From Acipenser ruthenus (taxonomy: Eukaryota > Chordata > Actinopteri > Acipenseriformes > Acipenseridae), in NCBI RefSeq assembly GCF_902713425.1, contig NC_081217.1:17016159-17080158 (forward strand): a stretch of 64,000 nucleotides of DNA. The letters are read 5' to 3'. A model generated the notes under the pieces. The model worked only from the letters and a program-made list of their open reading frames with translations. It was not told the origin of the DNA and ran no database searches. Shown here one piece after another: positions 56,004 through 64,000 of this stretch. How positions within the stretch are numbered: the first letter of the stretch is position 1; each line of letters begins with the position of its first letter. A program made the position numbers and the translations under genes.

Positions 56004-59000
56004 TCATACAGGAGCGTCTTCAGTTTCATACTCTTTCTTGCAAGCTGTTTCAGTCTCCCCACACTGCTGACTGGGCTCAGAGTTGAAAGGGCATCTGCTT
56101 GCTTTCTGTTTCTTGCCAAGGGGCAGGTCGCTGGCAGGGAGGCACAGCAGGCGAAGGCGCTGGGAGGACACCAACAGCAGAGACAGATAACACAGTGTAA
56201 CAAATTTTTTATTTTTTTTTGTTCCTGGGTAGTAAGTGTTATTTCCTAATTGCTTATGCCTCAAAAGTATAGAAAATGGCTATTATTCCCCACAAACTTT
56301 GCTTTTGTGACCAGGACAGTGATATTTTGAAATTTACCTATTTCCAATGAGAAAACGGGCGAATTTGTGTCTTTTCGTTCACATAAAGTCAGAAAAAAAC
56401 AACATATGATTCCAAATTAACATGTATTTATACTAAAGTAATACAAAAATGACTACAAAAGATTTAGAAGTGAGTAGTTTTTCGAGATTTACGATTATAC
56501 TGTAAATCACTTTCACGAATCAGCCCCCAAAAGAGAAAAGGATATTTCAGGTACTTAAAAAGGTAGAATAATTGATTACAAATTTTTCTTATTGATCATT
56601 TTGGTACACAGCAGTTTTCCTTTTTCTCAAACTCTGTTATATATATATATATATATTAGTGCCTATAGAAAGTCTACACCCCCTTGAACTTTTTTCACAT
56701 TTTGTTGTGTCAGTGCCTCATGCATTTCATGCATTTAAATGAGGATTTTTTCCACTTATCTACACACCATACTCCACACTGTTAAAGGGAAAAAAGTTTT
56801 TATTGAGAAAAAGATTATATATTAAAAATACAAAACTGAAAGATCATAATTGCATAAGTCATAATTGGAAGCACCTTTGGCAGCAATTACAGCTGTGAGT
56901 CTGTTGGGATAGGTCTCTACCAACTTTGCACACCTAGATTTGACAATGTTTGACCATTCTTCTTTACAAAACTGTTCAAGCTCTGTCAAGTTCCTTGGGG
57001 AGCGTTGATGGACAGCAATCTTGAAGTAATGCCACAAATTTTCGATTGGATTTAGGTCGGGGCTCTGACTGGGCCACTCAAGGACATTTACCTTTTTGTT
57101 CCTTAGCCACTCCCGTGTAGCTTTGGCTGTGTGCTTTGGGTCGTTGTCATGCTGAAAGGTGAACTTCCTTCCCAGTTTCAGCTTTCTTGCAGAGGGCAGC
57201 AGGTTTTCCTCAAGGACTTCTCTGTACTTTGCTCCATTCATTTACCCTTCCATACTGACAAGTGCCCCAGTCCCTGCTGATGAGAAACATCCCCATAACA
57301 TGATGCTGCCACCACCATGCTTCACAGTAGGGACGGTGTTCTTTGGGTGATGCGCTGTGTTAAGTTTGCGCCAAACATAACGGTTTGCATTTAGGCCAAA
57401 AAGTTCCATTTTAGTTTCGTCAGACCACAAAACTTTTTGCCACATGGCTACACAATCTCCTGAGTGTTTTTTGCATACTTCAAGACGGGAGTCAAGGTGG
57501 GCTTTCTTGAGTAATGGCTTCCTTCTTGCCACCCTACCATACAGGCCAGATTTGTGGAGTGCTTGGGATATTGTTGTCATATGCACACTTTGACCAGTCT
57601 TGGCCATAAAAGTCTGTAGCTCTTGCAAAGTTGCCATTGACCTCTTGGTAGCCTCTCTTTCTTGGTAGTCTCCTTCTTGCTCGGTCATCCAGTTTGAAGG
57701 GGTAGCCTAATCTAGGCAGGGTCTTGGTGGTGCCATACACCTTCCACTTCTTAATAATCGTCTTGACCATGCTCCAAGAGATATTCAAGGCCTTGGATAT
57801 TTTTTTATACCCATCCCCTGATCTGTGCCTTTCAACAACTTTGTCCCGGAGTTCTTTTGAAAGCTCCTTGGTGCTCATGGTTGAGTCTTTGCTTTGAAAT
57901 GCATTACCCGGCAGAGGGAACCTACAGGAACTGCTGAATTTATCCTGAAATCATGTGAATCGCTACAATTTAACACCGGTGGAGGCCACTTAACTTGGTG
58001 TGTGATTTTGAAGGCGATTTGTTACACCTGAGCTAATTTAGGATTGCTATTACAAGGGGGGTGGACACTTATTCAACCAAGCTATTTCAGTTTTTATTTT
58101 TTATTATTTTTCTACAAATTTCTAGAATATTTTTTTCACTTGGTAGTTGTGGGGTAGAAAGTGTAGATCAATGAAAAAAAACTTTTAATATATTTTAATT
58201 TCAGGCTATAAGTATATAAAATATATATACACACACACACAGTTTAATGCATGTATTTTATATCTGATAGGACTCAGTAGTTGTTCTTTTATTTTAAATT
58301 AGAACAATGGAAGATGCTTATATAGACAGCTATTTGTAGATACAAGAACACAACATTGTGTACCTCTGGCATGGTTCCCTTGGTACGGGTGAGTTTGAAG
58401 ACGATCCACAGAGGGACCAAGGAAATGGAGGAGAAAGCGAGGAACCAGCCGAGGGTGTATGCCCAGGCCGGGTACTCGTATGTCCTGTTGTACTTCAGTG
58501 GGGTGTACTTGACCAGGGAGAAGATGAAGATCCCCTAGTGGAGAGAGAGTGCATTACACAATATAACATAGTCTTATTTATATGATAAGAAATACCAGGA
58601 AGTGTATACAGTGGGACACTTACAATGCAGATGGCTGGAGTGAAGAAGAGCCAACAGTATTTAATCAGAGGCCAAGGCCGGTAGCCAATCATGTCTTCTA
58701 TGCAGTCATAAAAACGGTTGCCACCTGAACAATTAAACACAAGTGGTAAGGGGCTCCCGAGTGGCGCATCCAGTAAAGGCGCTTTGTGTGGCGTGCAGGA
58801 TGTGCCCTAGAGCCAGGAGAATGTGACATTGTTCTACCAAAAGTGATCCCACAGATTTCATACATTTCATAGTTTCCTTAGTGGATGGAATGAGTTAGAG
58901 TTAGAGTTATGGAGTGTGAGCAAGGAGATCCTGGGTTCAAAACCCAATTCAACCACTAGGGTATTGTCTGACATTGGAAAGAATACACTGTTCTGACTCA

Positions 59001-62000
59001 CCCAGCACCCAACCAATGCAAATGGTTTCAAAAATAGCGAGGAACATCAGACATGTCCCAGTGCAGGCGTAGTAATCAATCAGCTGGAAGACATACATTC
59101 CACCCTGCAGAGGGAGAGAGGGAGCAATACGAGAGCAGATCACCAGCCTTGCTAGGAATTTCAGTGCTGGGGGGCCACAAACCCCCCAACTCCACCACCA
59201 AACGCTTCTGTATAGGAAGTGAAAAGATAATCAACAGTCAACCACCATCACCCAGTACTCACATCTGTGACCATGAGGAGCCCGATGAGAAAGCTGACAA
59301 CACAGATGAACAGCAGGAGGAGTTTCCTACGAGAACCTTGTCGGAAGAACGACGGGTACATGTCGGAGATGGATGTGGTTAGGTTCTCAAGACCAACAAA
59401 CTACACATGAGCGAGAAAGAAGACAGTTCATGTTTCTTAAAGGTGTGGTTCACAAATATAAAATATTTGATATGATTTGGCAACAGGACAGTAACATCAA
59501 TTCCCTGGTTCATACTGTCCTCAATGTCTACCAATCTGAAAGGCTGGACCTGAGCTCCAGTTTGAAAGTAGGAGATGCAGCTTCACTCACCTCAGTGTCC
59601 ACCCCCAGCAGGAAGACCATGAGGAAGAAGCAGAAGGCCCAGAGCTGAGGGAGTGGCATCATGGCCATCACGCGTGGGTATGCGATGAACGCCAGGCCAG
59701 GACCTGCACAAGAACAATCATTATTATTAATTGGTTGTTTAGCAGACGCTTTTATCCAAAGCAACTTACAGAGACTAGAGGATGAACTATGCATCACAAC
59801 TGTTGCTGCTGAAGAGTCACATTAGAAAACGATTCAGTACCGTCAGACAATAATTTTGACCTGCTGTATTTTTAGCAGTAGTTCACATCTATTGGACAGT
59901 AAATACTAAACAAAGACACAATTGGTACAAATTAACTTTATTATCCACGAAAACCAGCCAATCTAAACTTTGCATTGACAAAAGCAACCAATCCTGTACC
60001 TGCAACTGCCGAGAGCCAATCACAGACTGTCAGCTCGACTGTAACACAGACACAGCATCTTTCAACAACAAGAACAAAGTGAGAAGCAGACAGTTCAGTA
60101 ATATTGCTCCATTCATATGTAGATCTAAGAGAGCAAGGCATTGGCTAGAAATATGGTGAGTTAGGAGGCATTTTAGAATGGCATTTAATGAGAGATTGTA
60201 TTGGTAGTTCAGACTCCATCATACATGGACTGTTCAGTAATTGCTCTGTTCATTCCCTCATGTCCCTAACAGGTTAATATAAAATGAAAATCGATTTACT
60301 AACTCATTGTTTTTCTCTTTATATGTAGTTCATCCTTCTTTATTTAAAAAATGTTTGGGACTATTTTCTTAGAAAGTCTTTACTCAATGGAAAGGTACCC
60401 GACGAATCAGTACAAGTTAAAGGTAAATCTAGGTTTTTGGGTGTTTTTTTAAGAAAACAATTGTAAAAATAGTTTTCTAATAGTGATAGTGCCCTCTTGA
60501 TGATGGCCCTACTGTGTGATAGTTGATCTTGACTTTCATTAGCGCCCTTGCCTTCGGCTCGGGAACGCATAACTCCAGTCGTGGTCATCTATCACATGGT
60601 AGAGCCATCATCGATGGGCACTATCGCTTAAATAGGACCTCGGTTTAGCCTGATTACCAGTTTGTTACCAAATAGAGAATAGAGAACAAACAAACCAACA
60701 AATAACTCCTTTTGTGAGTCCGTAAAAAAAAAAAAACACTGCAAAATAACTACTGCTATAAATATATTTAATATATAGCAAATCCCACCAAATAAATATA
60801 TTGAATTGAATTACAATAGAATCTTGGTTTTATGTCTCATCCGAATGACAGAGCACAAGTGACTTGCTCAACATCACACACAGGGAGTCAGTGGCTGAAC
60901 CAGGATTTCAACCAGGAACCTCCAGGTAACAAGGTCCTTTCTCTAACCTCTGGACCACCAAGCCTCATTATTGCAACACAACCACCTGACCTAATAACTT
61001 TCCTTCTAGATCTTCCAGATCCTGCTGGAAATGTATAACTGCAATCATGTCCTTGAAATATGTATTTTAGACCGTGATGTGTCGTGAAAGAAATACATCC
61101 CAGATCATGAGATTTTAGCCATCAGATGAAGTTGTAGGAGGAAGCAGGTCCACAGTTAATTGTTTAATCTGTTTGCCATTTTTTCAATGATCCGAGAAGC
61201 AATACCAATTAAGCAGTTAAAGTAGTATAACTCTAAGAGAAAATATGGACTAAATGTCTTTCTCAATGTCTTCAAGTGAAATTAAGACCAGAGTCATAAG
61301 CCACTCCATACCAGACTCAGCAACCTCTGAGATGGGCACTCCCTGCTCATGTGCCATGAAGCCCAGCACTGAGAAGATGGCGAACCCGGCCACAAAGCTT
61401 GTTCCACTGTTCAGGAGGCACAGGTACATACAGTCCCTGAAATCACAAGGACAGTATCATCTGTATTCCCCATGCTAATAAGCCGTGCTTGAATGGAATT
61501 CAATTATATGCACATTCAATCCTGGAGTAATTTGAATTCCAGGATTTATGTGCTGAAACAGTAAGGGATTAGCTTAACATCAACGCTTAAATAAAAGTGA
61601 TTACCTGATATAATACTACAGTACTCAGACCTTAGATACTTTTACTACAATAATTAAGAGCCTCCTAAAGTTTAAATCGTTGTTAAGTTTATAACAGGCT
61701 GCAACTGTGATTTTGTAAATGCCTCCAAGATTCAAACCTGGATCCTGTGGACCAGGCTGCAGTCCCTCTCTTCATACATCCCCAAGACATGCAGCTTGCC
61801 TCTTGTTTACCAAGGAAAAGGCCTACTTACTTGTAACAGTTGTTGTTGTACGTGTTGTAGCTGCCAAGGGTGATCAGACTTCCAACACAAATGCTATAAG
61901 AAAAGAAAATCTGTATCCCTGCATCCATCCACACCTAACAGAGGCAGAAATAGGGAAATAACAAACAGTAGTGATACTGCAGTGCTTTAAATGAATGCAT

Positions 62001-63140
62001 TGATGGTGGTGCCACTTGCCAACTTAGCATGTTCTGCAGTGGTCCTGTTGAAATTGTAGGGGTTCCCAAGGACAAAAAATCACCACCTCAGAGAAGGAAA
62101 TATGCCTTGGATCACTGCACATGAAGGTGAGTACCTGTGGATCGGCGAGCCGCGCTGGGTCTGGGTAGAGGTAGAAGATGATCCCATCCACAGCTCCAGG
62201 CAGAGTGAGTCCACGGATTAGCAGGACAGCCAGCATCAGGTAGGGGAACGTGGCCGTGAAGTACACCTGTGGGAATGGAAAAGACATAAAGGTAACATCT
62301 ACAGTAGGCTGGTTTCACTTAAGGACCAGAATCTCAGTTCTCTGCAGCCCATGTAAGCAACAGATTCTTACCTTTCCTGTGGATTTGACTCCCTTCCAGA
62401 CACAGAAATAGCAGATAATCCAGCAAAGTAGGAGGCACAGCATCAGCTCCCAGTGCAGGCTGCCCACCTCCTCGATCCCACCAGATATACTCAGCACCCG
62501 CCTCCTAAAGAGCAAATGAGTCAGGGAGGTGGTACCGCACACATTAATTACTACTACAGTGGTTATCAGTGTTTCTCCAGGCGCCCTGTGTTACTTACTC
62601 CCAGAACTCTGTGGCCGGTGATGTAGCATTTTCTGGGATCGTCCCATTGGATGTGACATTATGCTTATCAAATTCCACACAGGTACCTAAGAGTCACAGG
62701 GAATGATAAAACAGATTAATTTTGTAAAGAAGGATGACATTCATCCACAGTCCCTGACTTGGAAACCTCTACAAAAACCAAAGCTGCAAAGCTATCAATT
62801 AGCACCTCTGTGTGTTTCTCCATTAGCAGATTGAGTTGCACTCCCATAAGCCACAATTGCCAGTGAAAGGGCAAAAAAGACAGTTATGTTTAATAAAATA
62901 ACATTAAAAAAAATAAATTAATAAATTCTGTAAACTTAGACTGAGGCATTTCCCATTCCTGTGGTTGACTGTGTTCCAGGATCCCCTCTGTTGGAGTACC
63001 TGTATTCCAGGTGTTTCTACAGCTAGCCCAGGGAAGCTCCCAGCTGAAGGAGTGGAACAGGTAAAAGAGAGCCCAAGCCTGGATGATGATGTAGTTTACA
63101 ACACTGTAGCCAATAATCACCTGGCTGGCATATCCAATAC
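56004..63140 (-). CDS. slc6a13: SLC6A13-like transporter copy C, exons 3-14 (5' part not in window)
   Basis: Exons 5' to 3': 63140-63000, 62686-62599, 62504-62372, 62266-62135, 61934-61831, 61436-61312, 59703-59591, 59400-59263, 59104-59002, 58724-58624, 58534-58364, 56159-56004. All are in frame with copy B; exon 6 is one Val codon shorter (VYFTATF instead of VVYFTATF). Readable landmarks: [74 protein letters not shown] (Cys to Gly at the third residue compared with B), and the same C-terminal tail as copy B. The two N-terminal exons, including TM1, are not found between 63141 and the window end, where a LINE piece and other repeats begin. They may lie beyond 64000 or be lost, so the status (gene or 5'-truncated copy) is open. 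Confidence 0.8.
56657..58216 (-). mobile_element. Tc1-like transposon, third family, damaged
   Basis: Left end AGTGCCTATAGAAAGTCTAC next to a TA tract; the matching outer part of the right end is lost, though the inner repeat AATTTCAGGC is present. Minus-strand transposase: [18 protein letters not shown] and [20 protein letters not shown] at the start, [27 protein letters not shown] and [12 protein letters not shown] later. The DDE residues are all present. One frameshift in the region between the HTH and catalytic domains and one in-frame TAA just before MNGAKYREV break it. Confidence 0.88.
59728..60965 (-). mobile_element. SINE split by about 1 kb insertion, in an intron of copy C
   Basis: The antisense tail TTTAGCAGACGCTTTTATCC is at about 59738 and the antisense body and head (GTCTCATCCGAATGACAGAG, GTGACTTGCTCAACATCACA, CAACCAGGAACCTCCAGG) at 60832-60965. 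In related elements these are contiguous, so the sequence from about 59825 to 60830 looks like a later insertion. Copies A and B have none of this. Confidence 0.6.
60481..60630. mobile_element. Palindromic MITE-like element, about 150 bp
   Basis: Left TAGTGATAGTGCCC and right GGGCACTATCGCTTA are inverse, and the match continues inward (GATGATGGCCCTAC with GTAGAGCCATCATC, and TGTGATAG with CTATCACA). Lies inside the block that splits the SINE. No clear target duplication. Confidence 0.5.
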
Positions 63141-63164
63141 CTGAAAAGGTAGAGAGAGACAAGG

Positions 63165-63450
63165 CTCCATTAATTAGTGATTTTATTCAGGATTACAACA
63201 TTGATATTCTGTCTTTAACTGAAACATGGCTTGGACCGAATGGCAATGTTTCCCTGATTGAGGCTTCTCTAACTATTCTTTTTTTTCCAGAAAGCTCACT
63301 CTGCTGGGTGGGGAGGTGGACTTGTTATTGTTTTCCGTGGTGATCTTAGAATCAAACAGGAAATTGTTGAAGGTTATTCATCATTACAAGTTGTAACCTT
63401 GACATTAAACAGTTCATTACCTGTTCATATTGTAATTATTTATTGACCAC
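63165..63450 (+). mobile_element. LINE endonuclease fragment next to copy C exon 3
   Basis: Plus strand reads [19 protein letters not shown] and, in another frame, GRGGGLVIVFRGDLRIKQE. This is the start of an apurinic endonuclease domain of a CR1/L2/Rex-type LINE. It has a frame break and no continuation. It begins about 25 bp after the exon 3 acceptor of copy C. Confidence 0.7.
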
Positions 63451-63640
63451 TGTAACACAGCAGGGATTAAAATCCTCCCTGCAGAAAACATGTGCGTATG
63501 CACATTTGTGTTAATTGTTTTATTGTTAATTATCTCCTGCACCTGGTAGTAATTATAAATTAGAACCAAGTGCAGGGTATTTAAGAGGTGCAGTCAGTCT
63601 GCACAGGGCTGCTGTGTGAAGAGGCTGCTTGCGAGTGTGT
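63451..63640 (+). mobile_element. Possible LTR start, runs out of the window
   Basis: Begins TGTAACACAGCAGGGA, with a TATTTAAG box about 130 bp in and then a repeat array. This resembles the U3-R part of fish LTRs, but no second end or target duplication is available. Confidence 0.25.
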
Positions 63641-64000
63641 GAAAGAACGAACGAACGAACGAAAGAACGAACGAACGAAAGAAAGAACGAACGAAAGAAA
63701 GAACGAACGAAAGAACGAACGAATGAAAGAACGAGCGAAAGAAAGAACGAACGAAAGAAAGAAAGAACGAACGAACGAACGAAAGAACGAACGAACGAAC
63801 GAACGAACGAACGAACGAAAGAAAGAAAGAACGAACGAACGAACGAACGAAAGAAAGAAAGAAAGAACGAACGAACGAACGAACGAAAGAAAGAAAGAAA
63901 GAACGAACGAACGAACGAAAGAACGAACGAACGAACGAACGAACGAACGAACGAAAGAAAGAAAGAACGAACGAACGAACGAACGAAAGAAAGAAAGAAC
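63641..64000. repeat. (GAAC)n/(GAAA)n tetranucleotide array to window end
   Basis: At least 360 bp of GAAC and GAAA units in alternating blocks, continuing past the window edge. Confidence 0.97.

Overview
This window is nuclear DNA from a ray-finned fish. The base set is vertebrate single-copy genes with GT-AG introns embedded in dense repeats: several Tc1-like transposons, CR1/L2-like LINE pieces, a Penelope-like element, tRNA-derived SINEs, foldback and palindromic DNA elements, and long minisatellites. The 483-bp SINE at 42795 and the SINE at 29505 look to me like families abundant in sturgeons and paddlefishes. A non-teleost such as an acipenseriform is therefore my best guess, but that is an inference.

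Layout. 1-5612: no gene except one striking 3.9-kb foldback DNA element (691-4590) with about 0.85-kb inverted arms and an 8-bp target duplication. 5613-13595: a complete seven-exon homologue of C6orf89/BRAP on the plus strand, its second intron holding a Tc1 relic with a CR1 LINE piece inside. 15755-16660: a 39-bp minisatellite. 18040-21301: a complete five-exon peptidase inhibitor 16 (PI16-like, CAP domain) gene. C6orf89 and PI16 are also neighbours on human 6p21.2, so this part is conserved synteny. 22227-24343: minus-strand remnants, an Ig-domain exon end fused to a 27-bp minisatellite and one orphan terminal exon. 25316-26596: a small secreted protein with two chitin-binding (peritrophin/CBM14-type) domains. 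27985-34300: repeat-rich, with a Penelope-like fragment, a SINE, a 64-bp satellite of about 25 units (30838-32466) and a Harbinger transposase relic.

34315-63140: three tandem minus-strand copies of a GABA/taurine-type SLC6 transporter, closest by eye to SLC6A13 (GAT2). Copy A (34315-42529) is a pseudogene. Copy B (46352-52714) has 14 coding exons that all join in frame (612 codons) but carries an odd Gly-Pro-Gly in TM1. Copy C (56004-63140) shows exons 3-14 in frame; its first two exons would lie beyond the window or have been lost. Each copy holds a different Tc1-like element in its last intron. The spacers between copies are duplicated too, and insertions present in one spacer and absent from the other (a solo LTR, a LINE tail) give a relative chronology.

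I found no dedicated new molecular system. The strongest leads are the double chitin-binding protein, the Ig exon with an in-frame minisatellite, the mosaic SLC6 array, the Tc1 copy with a full-length ORF but a lost catalytic Asp, and the foldback element of unknown superfamily.
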